Of a DNA stretch of 64,000 nt, positions 27,369 to 36,072 are shown piece after piece. The DNA comes from Lacrimispora sp. 210928-DFI.3.58 (lineage in GTDB: Bacteria; Bacillota; Clostridia; Lachnospirales; Lachnospiraceae): positions 71,583-135,582 of the forward strand of contig NZ_JAJCIC010000009.1 of the NCBI RefSeq assembly GCF_020554865.1. Direction: 5' to 3'. The notes beneath the pieces were generated by a model. It did not search any database. It was not told the DNA's origin and was given only the letters and a program-made list of their open reading frames with translations. The translations under genes and the position numbers were made by a program. Each line of letters begins with the position of its first letter. The stretch's first letter is position 1.

Positions 27369-27502
27369 AATGGGGAAACCTCCTTTTCATGATATTTTAT
27401 GGGTTGTGTGACGAAAAAAAATAACTGAAATATTATACATCCGCAGAAAAAATAAATCTAGGTATTTTCCCAAACTTTTTAGAAAAATTAACTGTTCTTT
27501 TC

Positions 27503-27531
27503 TTGATTTATGGGGAGACTGACACTATAAT
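27503..27531 (+). promoter_or_regulatory. Promoter of ftsH
   Basis: TTGATT, 17-bp spacer, TATAAT. The leader contains an AATGGGC/GCCCATT stem at 27539-27573 before the ribosome binding site GAGGGAG. Confidence 0.8.
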
Positions 27532-27594
27532 GGTAAGGAATGGGCTCCGGCAGCCTGATCTTAACGGCCCATTCAGAGGGAGAATTTACACAAT

Positions 27595-29670
27595 ATGGAT
27601 AATAACAAAAAGAAAGACCCCAATCTAGGCAGCAACTGGCAGACCATTACCATGCTGCTTGTGGCAGCGCTTCTGACATTTTTGGTAGTGGGCTGGATGA
27701 ATTCCACAGTCAATGCCAGGCAGCGCCAGGAGCTATCCTATAATGAGTTTGTCAAAATGATCGAAGCGGGAAAGGTGGAGTCCATCAGCGTCGGCAATAC
27801 AGAGATCTCCGTGAAGCCAAAGCAGGGCGATCCGAACTATTCCCAGCAGATGAAGTATTATGTGGTCCGCCTGGAGGGAGATTACCAGTTCGTAGACCGC
27901 ATATTGGAAAACAATGTTGTGACCAACCGCGAGAACAGCAATCCCAACGCCGTGCTTCTGGCTGTTCTCAACTATGCGATCCCCTTCCTGTTCCTCCTGT
28001 TCCTCATGAATTTCACCATGAAGCGCATGGGCGGCGGCGGAATCATGGGCGTTGGAAAGAGCAATGCAAAGATGTACGTCCAGAAGGAGACCGGCATTAC
28101 CTTTAAGGATGTGGCAGGCGAGGACGAGGCAAAGGAGTCCCTGACAGAGATCGTGGACTTCCTTCACAATCCCGGAAAGTATACAAAGATCGGCGCAAAG
28201 CTGCCAAAGGGAGCCCTTCTTGTGGGCCCTCCGGGAACAGGTAAGACACTTTTGGCAAAGGCTGTGGCAGGAGAGGCCCATGTGCCCTTTTATTCCCTGT
28301 CAGGCTCTGACTTTGTGGAAATGTTCGTGGGCGTGGGCGCATCACGTGTCCGGGACCTGTTTAAGAACGCCACAGAGAATGCGCCCTGTATCATCTTTAT
28401 TGATGAGATCGATGCCATCGGACGAAGCCGTGACAGCCGGATGGGCGGCAATGATGAGCGTGAGCAGACCTTAAACCAGCTCCTCTCCGAGATGGATGGC
28501 TTTGACTCCACAAAAGGCCTTCTGGTGCTGGGAGCGACCAACCGTCCTGAGATCCTTGACCCGGCCCTGCTGCGTCCGGGACGCTTTGACAGGCGCGTGG
28601 TGGTGGATAAGCCGGACTTAAACGGACGAATCAATATCCTGAAGGTACATTCCAAGGATGTGCTGTTAGACGAGACCGTTGATTTTAAGGAGATCGCCCT
28701 TGCCACCTCAGGTGCAGTGGGAGCAGATCTTGCCAATATGATGAATGAGGCTGCCATCAATGCGGTAAAGCATGGCCGCAGTGCTGTCTCCCAGAAGGAT
28801 CTCTTTGAGGCAGTGGAAGTCGTTCTTGTGGGTAAGGAGAAAAAGGACCGCATTATGAGCAAGGAGGAGCGCCGTATCGTCTCCTACCACGAGGTGGGCC
28901 ATGCGCTGGTGAGCGCTCTCCAGAAGCATTCAGAGCCAGTACAGAAGATCACCATCGTGCCCAGGACCATGGGCGCTCTGGGCTACGTTATGAACGTGCC
29001 GGAGGAGGAGAAGTACCTGAATACAAAGAAGGAGCTGGAGGCAAGGCTGGTAGAACTCATGGGAGGCCGTGCAGCGGAGGAGATCGTATTCGGCAACATT
29101 ACCACCGGTGCTGCCAATGATATCCAGCAGGCCACCAACCTGGCGAGGGCTATGGTGACGCAGTACGGCATGTCGGAGAAGTTCGGCCTGATGGGTCTGG
29201 CTTCCCAGGAGAACCAGTATCTGACCGGGCGTACGGTGCTCAACTGCGGCGATGCCACGGCGGCAGAGATCGACCAGGAGGTAATGCGGATCCTGAAGGA
29301 AGCCTATGACGAGGCCAAGCGCCTCTTGAGCGAGAACAGGGATGCCATGGATCAGATCGCGGAATTCCTGATCGATAAGGAGACCATCACAGGCAAGGAG
29401 TTCATGCAGATATTCCGCAGGGTGAAGGGAATCCCGGAGCCGGAGGAGAAGGCTGAGACAGAGGGCCTTCCTGATACGAATCATTTTGAAAAGAGCGGGG
29501 AGAAGGAAGCACCAAAGGCAGAGCAGTCCGGGGAGCAGCCGGAGAGCCAGCCTGTGCAGGAGACTCAGGTATCTTCCGATGACGGCTGGATGAAGGCCGG
29601 TCAGGAGCAGAAGGAAGAGGGAAGCTCCTGGCACATGGGCGGAAGAGATGAAAATTCTTCCCAGCAGTAA
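27595..29670 (+). CDS. ftsH: ATP-dependent zinc metalloprotease FtsH
   Basis: 691 residues. Two N-terminal membrane segments (about 20-36 and 122-140) bracket an extracytoplasmic FtsH_ext domain; the AAA+ module has Walker A GPPGTGKT, Walker [12 protein letters not shown] and the second region of homology with [20 protein letters not shown]; the protease domain has the zinc site HEVGH. Degrades misfolded membrane proteins and selected regulators at the inner face of the membrane. The C-terminal 70 residues are an acidic, Glu/Gln/Ser-rich tail, probably disordered. Own promoter; bidirectional terminator downstream. Confidence 0.97.
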   Translation: MDNNKKKDPNLGSNWQTITMLLVAALLTFLVVGWMNSTVNARQRQELSYNEFVKMIEAGKVESISVGNTEISVKPKQGDPNYSQQMKYYVVRLEGDYQFVDRILENNVVTNRENSNPNAVLLAVLNYAIPFLFLLFLMNFTMKRMGGGGIMGVGKSNAKMYVQKETGITFKDVAGEDEAKESLTEIVDFLHNPGKYTKIGAKLPKGALLVGPPGTGKTLLAKAVAGEAHVPFYSLSGSDFVEMFVGVGASRVRDLFKNATENAPCIIFIDEIDAIGRSRDSRMGGNDEREQTLNQLLSEMDGFDSTKGLLVLGATNRPEILDPALLRPGRFDRRVVVDKPDLNGRINILKVHSKDVLLDETVDFKEIALATSGAVGADLANMMNEAAINAVKHGRSAVSQKDLFEAVEVVLVGKEKKDRIMSKEERRIVSYHEVGHALVSALQKHSEPVQKITIVPRTMGALGYVMNVPEEEKYLNTKKELEARLVELMGGRAAEEIVFGNITTGAANDIQQATNLARAMVTQYGMSEKFGLMGLASQENQYLTGRTVLNCGDATAAEIDQEVMRILKEAYDEAKRLLSENRDAMDQIAEFLIDKETITGKEFMQIFRRVKGIPEPEEKAETEGLPDTNHFEKSGEKEAPKAEQSGEQPESQPVQETQVSSDDGWMKAGQEQKEEGSSWHMGGRDENSSQQ

Positions 29671-29750
29671 GAGAACAGTCAAATATCCGTGCAGGCACGG
29701 CTGCTTGGCTCATTGCTTCGCAAGAATAAAATCCATCACATAGGAAGATG

Positions 29751-29796
29751 AAAAGGCGTTGCCGGACAGGAAGTATCCATCCGGCAGCGCCTTTTG
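29751..29796. terminator. Bidirectional terminator between ftsH and the kinase-like gene
   Basis: AAAAGGCG..TGCCGGA pairs with TCCGGCAGCGCCTTTT; A and T runs on both sides allow use by both convergent genes. Confidence 0.85.
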
Positions 29797-29804
29797 GCGA
29801 TGTG

Positions 29805-30389
29805 TCAATATAAGCTCTTAATGGTAGCCACGCACTTGTCAATGCCCAGTGCACCGCTGTCCAGAGCAATGTGATAGTTCTGCATCACGCCCCACTTCAT
29901 GTCCGTATAGAACTGGTAATAGGCTGCACGCCGTTTATCCTTGTCTTTCAGGCGCTTCTCAGGGGATTCGTTTCTCTCGCCATATTGTTCCACAATGCGT
30001 TTTGCCCTGCTTTCCATGTCAGAATGGATAAAGACCCGCAGGCAGTCTGCCTTGTCACGGAGGATGTAGTCGGCACAGCGGCCAACGATCACGCAGGGAC
30101 CCTTTTCGCTCAGCTCAAGGATGATCCTGTGCTGGATCGCCCACAGCTCATCCTGATAAGAGTGGCCGTTATAGTCCCGGTCTGCAAATGCATGGACGAG
30201 CATGCCTCTGCTCATGGCATATTCGCCGCGCTCTGCAATATAGGTCTTTGAAAAACCGCTTTCCTCTGCAATCTTTTCGATCAGCTCCGCATCATAGCAG
30301 GGGATCCCCAGCTGCATGGCTGTCAGCCTTCCGATGGTCCGTCCTCCGCTGCCAAATTCGCGGCTGATGGTAATGATCCTGTTACTCAT
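29805..30389 (-). CDS. Cytidylate kinase-like protein
   Basis: 194 residues of the cytidylate-kinase-like P-loop family. N terminus IITISREFGSGGRTIGRLTA is the phosphate-binding loop; PCVIVGRCADYIL is the Walker-B-side motif; RRAAYYQFYTD and LDSGALGIDKCV follow. Such proteins are common in Clostridia but their substrate is unproven; they are shorter than, and distinct from, Cmk. It overlaps the MATE gene upstream by four bases on the same strand, so the pair is co-transcribed. A paralogue lies at 44800. Confidence 0.85.
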   Translation of the reverse strand: MSNRIITISREFGSGGRTIGRLTAMQLGIPCYDAELIEKIAEESGFSKTYIAERGEYAMSRGMLVHAFADRDYNGHSYQDELWAIQHRIILELSEKGPCVIVGRCADYILRDKADCLRVFIHSDMESRAKRIVEQYGERNESPEKRLKDKDKRRAAYYQFYTDMKWGVMQNYHIALDSGALGIDKCVATIKSLY

Positions 30390-31816
30390 GTTGTCTGACT
30401 CCTTTCCAGTGTGATAGAATTTTCGGTAGTGAGCTCTTTATAGGTCTGGCGGATGAAGAAGACCGCGATAATGAAGGTCAGAATATCTGCGGTCGGGAAC
30501 GAATACAGCAGGCCATCCAGTCCAAAGAAGATGGGAAGAAGGATCGGCAGGGCAACACCGAAGATCACCTCACGTGTAAGAGAGACTACAGTAGAAGCCA
30601 CAGCCTTGCCCAGAGCCTGGAGATAGATAAAGGTTCCCTTGTTGACAGTTGCCAGGATCATCATGCACAGATAGATGCGGAAGCTCTTCACTGCGAAATC
30701 CGTATAGTATACGCTCTCGTTGGCTGCGCCAAAAATGCCGATGAGCCGATGTGGTAAGAATTCCACAATGAGCAGGGCAGCAAGGCCCACCACTGCTTCT
30801 GCTGTCAGCAGGTAGGTGAACAGATCCTTTGCCCTGTCCTTTCGTCCGGCTCCGATGTTATAGCCCACAACCGGGATGCAGCCTGCGGCAATGCCCACAG
30901 AGATGGAGATGGCGATCTGGAAGAATTTCATTACAATACCAAGCACTGCCAAAGGGATCTGGGCATATTCAGGCTGGCCAAAGACCTCATCCATGGCGGC
31001 GTACATGGTGCACATATTCTGTACAGCTGCCATGGAGACTACCAGGGAGATCTGGGACAGGAAGCTGGTGATACCAAGTGCAAGGAATCTCTTCATCAGG
31101 CTGCCCCAAAGGCCGAAGCTGCTTTTCTGGAGCTTTACCGCCTTCATATGGCACAGGTACCAGATGGACAAAAGGGCTGTCAGGATCTGTCCCATGACAG
31201 TTGCAATGGCTGCGCCCTTCATGCCCATCCCCAGAGGGAAGATGAAAAGGGGGTCAAGGATGATATTGGCTACTGCACCGCTGACAGTGGAGACCATCGC
31301 AAATTTGGGACTGCCGTCAGAACGGATAATGGGATTCATGGCCTGACCGAACATATAGAACGGAATGCCCAGGGAGATCCAAAAGAAATACTCCTGCGCA
31401 CAGATATAGGTCTCTGCATTTACCTTTCCACCGAACATGGTGAGGATAGGCTCCATGAAGATCAGGTATACTGCCATCAAAAGGATGCTGCTGATCACAC
31501 ACAGTATCACGGCATTGCCGATGCTCCTGTGGGCATCCTCCTGCTGGTTTGCACCCAGGCTGATGCTGACAAAGGCACAGCAGCCGTCTCCGATCATCAC
31601 CGCGATCGCCAGTGCGACCACAGTCAAGGGAAATACTACCGTGTTGGCAGCATTGCCATAGGAGCCCAGATAGGATGCATTGGCGATAAATATCTGGTCA
31701 ACAATGTTGTACAATGCTGCTACCAGCAGGGAGATCACGCAGGGAACTGCATATTTCCTCATAAGCTTTCCCAAGCTCTCCCGTTCGAGAAAATCATTTG
31801 TTTGTGTTTCTTTCAT
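30386..31816 (-). CDS. MATE-family efflux transporter (second copy)
   Basis: 476 residues with twelve membrane segments. MATE features include VISLLVAALYNIVDQIFIAN near the N terminus, GDGCCAFVSISLGANQ, and the matching half-repeat GIAAGCIPVVGYNIGAG. Distantly related to the MATE at 21150. AGGAGGT precedes the start. Preceded on the same strand by an AraC regulator gene and a gap of 226 bp that contains direct repeats and two hairpins, so regulation by that AraC protein is likely. Substrate unknown. Confidence 0.93.
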   Translation of the reverse strand: MKETQTNDFLERESLGKLMRKYAVPCVISLLVAALYNIVDQIFIANASYLGSYGNAANTVVFPLTVVALAIAVMIGDGCCAFVSISLGANQQEDAHRSIGNAVILCVISSILLMAVYLIFMEPILTMFGGKVNAETYICAQEYFFWISLGIPFYMFGQAMNPIIRSDGSPKFAMVSTVSGAVANIILDPLFIFPLGMGMKGAAIATVMGQILTALLSIWYLCHMKAVKLQKSSFGLWGSLMKRFLALGITSFLSQISLVVSMAAVQNMCTMYAAMDEVFGQPEYAQIPLAVLGIVMKFFQIAISISVGIAAGCIPVVGYNIGAGRKDRAKDLFTYLLTAEAVVGLAALLIVEFLPHRLIGIFGAANESVYYTDFAVKSFRIYLCMMILATVNKGTFIYLQALGKAVASTVVSLTREVIFGVALPILLPIFFGLDGLLYSFPTADILTFIIAVFFIRQTYKELTTENSITLERSQTT

Positions 31817-31853
31817 TTGATCATTACCTCCTACTGTTTTCCGACAATCCGAT

Positions 31854-31876
31854 AAAACGCGTCACTGGCGCGTTTT
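31854..31876 (-). other. Hairpin in the leader of the second MATE gene
   Basis: AAAACGCG and CGCGTTTT form a perfect 8-bp stem with a 7-nt loop about 40 bp before the start codon; on the minus strand it ends in TTTT, so it may attenuate transcription. Confidence 0.5.
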
Positions 31877-31892
31877 ACTGGATACTTCGTAA

Positions 31893-31928
31893 TAAAAAAG
31901 CGTATACCTTTTGTATACGCAAAAAAAA
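31893..31928 (-). terminator. Terminator after the AraC-family gene
   Basis: GCGTATAC and GTATACGC, loop AAAAG, flanked by A- and T-runs; on the minus strand followed by TTTTTTATT. Confidence 0.8.
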
Positions 31929-31951
31929 TGATACAAAAGGTGCCGGCATTC

Positions 31952-31994
31952 TGTATCGTATCAGATTGCAGACCTGCACTTCTTGTATCGTATC
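31952..31994 (-). promoter_or_regulatory. Direct repeats, possible AraC-type operator
   Basis: TGTATCGTATC occurs at 31952-31962 and again at 31984-31994, exactly 32 bp apart (about three helical turns), a typical layout for AraC-family binding. A shorter related GATACA lies at 31930. Located between the AraC gene and the MATE gene. Confidence 0.5.
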
Positions 31995-32042
31995 GAATTA
32001 CTATTCAATTCAAGATTATCATATCACATGAAATTTGTTTTT

Positions 32043-32903
32043 TCAACCTTGATTTTTCAAGCTTCTGCGAGGCAGCTCCTCGAACCGCCGTTTGTAAGCC
32101 CGCAGGAAAGTGGAATAATTCCGAAAGCCGCACATAAAGCAGGTTTCTGTGGCTCCCATCCCCCCGGATAACAGGTCTCTTGCCCGCATGAGGCGTTTTT
32201 CTGTGATGTAGCTGCCGATGGTATAGCCTGTTTCTTCCTTAAAAATGCGCATCATATGATAGGGACTTAAGCAGCAGCGGTCGGAGAGGAGGGGGATGCT
32301 TAAGTCCTCGGAAAGATGCTCATTGATATAGGCAATGAGCCCGGAGACACGGTAATCCAGGCTGCCGGAGGCCAGGTACTGGGAAGCAGGGGCCAGGCAG
32401 ACGCGGTTTAACTCTACCAGAAATTCCAGGCAGAGAAGCCGGACATAGAGGGGGCCTGCAAACTCCTCCTTTTGGTGCTGGATCGCCTTTTCCAGCCGCC
32501 GAAGCAAGGAGAAAAGAGGCTGGCGGGCATCATCCTTTATGCGGAGCACGCTGGAATGGCGGTAGGCCGCAGTCTGAAAGCAGGTATTTAAGGAGACGCC
32601 GGACTGCTCCATAAAATCCGGGGACAGGTAGAGGATCGTCCGCTCATAGGGAAAGGAGGGGTCCACCTCAGGACGGTGGATCTCGCCCCGGTCTACCAGC
32701 ACAAGATCATAGGGGGCCAGGGTATAGGAGCGCCCCTCAATGACATAGTCCACCCTGCCCTCAAGGAGTACCATGATCTTTAAGAAATCATGGTAATGGA
32801 AGTCATAGCTTCTCCTGCTGTGGTCCCTTATGTGGAAGAGGCGGAACTCCTCCTCTAAAAATCCCTTTTTCTGGAAAGACGGCGCATCATCTGTATACAG
32901 CAT
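32043..32903 (-). CDS. AraC-family transcriptional regulator
   Basis: 286 residues. N-terminal cupin-like sensing domain (YDFHYHDFLKIMVLLEGRVDYVIEGRSY, with the RGEIHRPEV metal/effector loop) and a C-terminal pair of helix-turn-helix motifs (LSIPLLSDRCCLSPYHMMRI; MGATETCFMCGFRNYSTFLRA). GGAGGT precedes the start. Lies just upstream of the MATE and kinase-like genes on the same strand, with a terminator and repeated operator-like sequences between, which makes it the probable activator of that efflux unit. Confidence 0.93.
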   Translation of the reverse strand: MLYTDDAPSFQKKGFLEEEFRLFHIRDHSRRSYDFHYHDFLKIMVLLEGRVDYVIEGRSYTLAPYDLVLVDRGEIHRPEVDPSFPYERTILYLSPDFMEQSGVSLNTCFQTAAYRHSSVLRIKDDARQPLFSLLRRLEKAIQHQKEEFAGPLYVRLLCLEFLVELNRVCLAPASQYLASGSLDYRVSGLIAYINEHLSEDLSIPLLSDRCCLSPYHMMRIFKEETGYTIGSYITEKRLMRARDLLSGGMGATETCFMCGFRNYSTFLRAYKRRFEELPRRSLKNQG

Positions 32904-33073
32904 TTTTTACCTCCAAAAGATGCAGGGGCCAGTTTGACTCTGGTATCATCAAAGATATGATAGCATAATTTGCAATATAAAACAGCAATATATTGATATT
33001 TTTATGAAAAAATGCCTGATAAAATGAAAAACAGATACATACAATCAAGAACAGAAGAAGGGTGCGGTGGAAC

Positions 33074-33934
33074 ATGAAATTAGTGATAGAAAAATACCAT
33101 GGGCTGGGAAATGATTATCTGGTATATGATCCCAATAAAAATAGGCTGGAACTGACTCCTGAGAGAGTGCAGCTTCTGTGCAACAGGAATTTTGGCGTGG
33201 GCGCTGACGGGGTGCTGGAGGGACCTATTATAGAGGAGGACCGCATTTCCATGATCGTATGGAACCCGGACGGAAGCGTGACGGAGAGGAGCGGAAACGG
33301 CCTGCGGATCTTTGCAAAATATCTGAAGGATGCGGGCTATGTGCAGAAAAAGGATTTTACCATCCATTCCAGTGAGGGCCAGTCATCGGTCCACTATCTC
33401 AATGAGGAGGGCACAAGGCTGAAGGCCTCCATGGGAAAGGTGTCCTTCTGGAGCGATGATGTGCCTGTAACCGGTCCACGCAGGGAGATCATCAACGAGA
33501 CCATGGTATTTGGCAGGATACCTTATCCTGTGACCTGCCTCTCCATTGGGAATCCCCACTGCGTGATCTTCATGGATGAGATCTCCAAGGACCTGGTCTG
33601 CAGGATCGGAAAATATTCCGAGACAGCCCGCCAGTTCCCTGAGAAGATCAACACACAGATCATGAAGGTGTTAGACAGGACCCATATCCAGACAGAGGTC
33701 TATGAGCGGGGAGCAGGCTATACCCTGGCCTCCGGCACTGGCTGCTGTGCAGCGGCAGCTGCCTCCTACAGGCTGGGCCTGACCGATCCGAAGGTCATTG
33801 TGCAGATGCCCGGCGGAACCCTGGAGGTGGAGATCGAGGAGGACGGAACTGTTCTTATGACAGGGGACGTGGGCTATGTGGGAAGCATGAGGTTAGGAAG
33901 CAGTTTCACAGAACAGCTGAAGGCGGTAAAATGA
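33074..33934 (+). CDS. DapF-family protein with both catalytic cysteines replaced by serine
   Basis: 286 residues with the diaminopimelate epimerase fold: KYHGLGNDYLVYD, FGVGADGV, WNPDGS, SIGNPHCVIF, VYERGAGYTLASGTG and PGGTLEVEI. In true DapF the two active-site cysteines precede GNG and GTG; here both are serine (Ser73 in RSGNGLR, Ser220 in LASGTGCC). Substrate-contact residues around them are kept. The genuine dapF lies 2.1 kb downstream, so this copy is free to have another reaction, for example isomerisation or dehydration of a different amino acid, or a non-catalytic role. A GTG at 33062 is an alternative start. No ribosome site is ideal. Confidence 0.85.
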   Translation: MKLVIEKYHGLGNDYLVYDPNKNRLELTPERVQLLCNRNFGVGADGVLEGPIIEEDRISMIVWNPDGSVTERSGNGLRIFAKYLKDAGYVQKKDFTIHSSEGQSSVHYLNEEGTRLKASMGKVSFWSDDVPVTGPRREIINETMVFGRIPYPVTCLSIGNPHCVIFMDEISKDLVCRIGKYSETARQFPEKINTQIMKVLDRTHIQTEVYERGAGYTLASGTGCCAAAAASYRLGLTDPKVIVQMPGGTLEVEIEEDGTVLMTGDVGYVGSMRLGSSFTEQLKAVK

Positions 33935-33977
33935 AAAATTTTAAGAAACTGGCATAAAACTTAGGCAAAGGTGACGA

Positions 33978-34006
33978 TTGACAAATAAAAAACCAGCTGT
34001 TATATT
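33978..34006 (+). promoter_or_regulatory. Promoter of glnA
   Basis: TTGACA, 17-bp spacer, TATATT. Predicts a 5' leader of about 125 nt. Confidence 0.8.
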
Positions 34007-34064
34007 TTTTATAGCTACAAGCAGTGCGTCCAAAAGTTGTTTCTATTATAGTTGCCGGAAAAGG

Positions 34065-34090
34065 GGCGGGCACCTTTCAGAGGTCCCGCC
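34065..34090 (+). other. Hairpin in the glnA leader
   Basis: GGCGGG plus ACCT pair with AGGT plus CCCGCC (one bulge, TTCAG loop). No U-run follows. In the leader of a gene followed by an ANTAR regulator it could be part of an RNA switch, but I do not see the paired hexaloops of known ANTAR targets. Confidence 0.45.
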
Positions 34091-34137
34091 TCTATGTGTT
34101 TGAAACGTCCAGCAGTTGCAAGAGAAGGAGATTGGAA

Positions 34138-35475
34138 ATGAGCAAATACAGTAAAGATGACATTATCCGTATTGTGGAAGAGGAGGATGTGGAGTTTATC
34201 CGCCTTCAGTTTACGGATATCTTCGGCCAGCTGAAAAATGTGGCAGTCACATCCAGCCAGTTAGAAAAGGCTCTGGATAACAAATGCATGTTTGACGGTT
34301 CCGCCATTGAAGGATTTGTAAGGATCGATGAGTCCGATATGTACCTGTATCCGGATCTTGATACCTTTGAGATATTCCCCTGGAGGCCTCAGCAGGGCAA
34401 GGTAGCCAGGTTTATCTGTGATGTGTACAATCCGGACGGCACGCCATTTTCAGGCGATCCCAGGAATGTGCTAAAGCGGGCGGTAAAGAAGGCCGCCGAT
34501 ATGGGCTATACCTTCCAGGTAGGACCGGAATGCGAATTCTTTTTGTTCCACACCGATGAGGAGGGCCGTCCTACCACCAATACCCATGAGATGGCCGGAT
34601 ATTTTGACGTCTCCCCCATTGATCTGGCGGAAAATGTCCGCAGGGATATTGTGCTGAACCTGGAGGATATGGGCTTTCAGGTGGAAGCCAGCCACCATGA
34701 GATCGCTCCGGCCCAGCATGAGATCGATTTCCAGTATTCTGAGGCCTTAAAGGCGGCAGACAATATTATGACCTTTAAAATGGCGGCAAAGACCATTGCA
34801 AAGCGCCACGGACTCCATGCCACCTTTATGCCAAAGCCCAAGGAGGGTGTAAACGGCTCCGGCATGCACATCAACATGTCCCTTTCCGATGAAAATGGCC
34901 GGAACCTGTTTGCCGATGAGAATGACCCAAAGGCCTTAAGCAAGCTGGCATACCAGTTTATGGCAGGTATCCTCCATCACATGAAATCCATGACCATACT
35001 GACCAATCCCCTTGTAAATTCCTACAAGAGGCTGATACCGGGGTATGATGCGCCTATCTACATTGCCTGGTCTTCCACCTCCAACAGGAGCTCCCTTATC
35101 CGTATTCCGTCTCCCAGAGGAGAGCATACAAGGATCGAGCTGCGCTGCCCGGATTCTGCCATGAATCCCTATCTTGCTTTGGCAGCCTGCCTGTGTGCGG
35201 GACTGGACGGCATTGAGCATGAGATGGAGCTTCCGACCTGTGTGGAGGGTAATCTGTTCTCTATGGAGCCGGAGGAGCTTAAGCGCCGCAGCGTGGAGAG
35301 GATCCCGGAGACACTGGGGGATGCCATCGAAGCCTTTGACGGAAATTCGTTTATGAAAGAAGTATTAGGAGAGCATGTCTATAAAAAGTACCTCAAAGCA
35401 AAGAAAAAGGAGTGGAGGGACTTCAGAGCCCAGGTCACAGACTGGGAGGTAAGCGAGTATCTGTACAAATATTGA
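34138..35475 (+). CDS. glnA: Glutamine synthetase (type I)
   Basis: 445 residues, the GSI-alpha length. Makes glutamine from glutamate, ammonia and ATP. Signatures: FTDIFGQLKNVAV and FDGSAIEGFVRIDESDMYL (beta-grasp domain), GPECEFFLF, ASHHEIAPAQHEIDF, KPKEGVNGSGMHINMSL, NRSSLIRIPSPRG, and ELRCPDSAMNPYLALAA. The adenylylation Tyr region of GSI-beta is absent. ATG at 34138 follows AGAAGGAGA; an ATG-like start at 34024 would lie in the leader. Downstream ANTAR regulator gene starts 39 bp later, as in other Clostridia where the pair controls nitrogen assimilation. Confidence 0.97.
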   Translation: MSKYSKDDIIRIVEEEDVEFIRLQFTDIFGQLKNVAVTSSQLEKALDNKCMFDGSAIEGFVRIDESDMYLYPDLDTFEIFPWRPQQGKVARFICDVYNPDGTPFSGDPRNVLKRAVKKAADMGYTFQVGPECEFFLFHTDEEGRPTTNTHEMAGYFDVSPIDLAENVRRDIVLNLEDMGFQVEASHHEIAPAQHEIDFQYSEALKAADNIMTFKMAAKTIAKRHGLHATFMPKPKEGVNGSGMHINMSLSDENGRNLFADENDPKALSKLAYQFMAGILHHMKSMTILTNPLVNSYKRLIPGYDAPIYIAWSSTSNRSSLIRIPSPRGEHTRIELRCPDSAMNPYLALAACLCAGLDGIEHEMELPTCVEGNLFSMEPEELKRRSVERIPETLGDAIEAFDGNSFMKEVLGEHVYKKYLKAKKKEWRDFRAQVTDWEVSEYLYKY

Positions 35476-35514
35476 TGCCGTTTATCGGAAAACGCCTGCA
35501 TGGAGGTGAGACAT

Positions 35515-36063
35515 GTGACTAATATTATTGTAGCGTTCTCCAAGCCGGAGGATGGAAAGAACATAAAGGGCATTTTAATGAGAAACGGATATCAGGTAGT
35601 CGCTGTCTGTACATCCGGCGCTCAAACGATCTCCGCGGCCGACAGCTTGAGCAGCGGCATTGTGGTCAGCGGTTATCGGTTTGAGGATATGATGTGTGAG
35701 GACCTGCGCCAGTGCCTGCCGGTGACCTTTGATATGCTGCTCATCTCTTCGCCCAGCCGGTGGGGAGGACAGCCGGAAGGCAATATCATCTGCCTGCCCA
35801 TGCCCTTAAAGGTCCATGACCTGCTAAGCACTCTGGAAATGATGGTCCAGGCCCAGATGCGTATACGCAGAAAGCAGCGCAGCAAGCCAAAGGAACGCAG
35901 TGAGGAGGAGAAGGGGCTGATCGCAGAGGCCAAGGCACTGCTTATGGAGCGGAATAACATGACAGAGTCAGAGGCCCACCGCTACATACAGAAATGCAGT
36001 ATGGACAGCGGTACGAACCTGGTGGAGACAGCCCAGATGGTGATCAGTTTAATACATGTGTGA
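35515..36063 (+). CDS. ANTAR-domain antitermination regulator
   Basis: About 182 residues from a GTG start preceded by GGAGGTGAG; an ATG at 35500 would lie within that ribosome site. The N-terminal domain is receiver-like, but the phosphoacceptor position reads LLISSPSRW, so it is a pseudo-receiver. A basic coiled linker (RIRRKQRSKPKE) leads to a C-terminal ANTAR domain (IAEAKALLMERNNMTESEAHRYIQK), which binds RNA hairpins to block termination. Its position after glnA suggests it controls glnA or nitrogen genes by antitermination. It may sense a nitrogen signal directly. Ends 9 bp before dapF. Confidence 0.9.
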   Translation: MTNIIVAFSKPEDGKNIKGILMRNGYQVVAVCTSGAQTISAADSLSSGIVVSGYRFEDMMCEDLRQCLPVTFDMLLISSPSRWGGQPEGNIICLPMPLKVHDLLSTLEMMVQAQMRIRRKQRSKPKERSEEEKGLIAEAKALLMERNNMTESEAHRYIQKCSMDSGTNLVETAQMVISLIHV

Positions 36064-36072
36064 GGTATTGGT

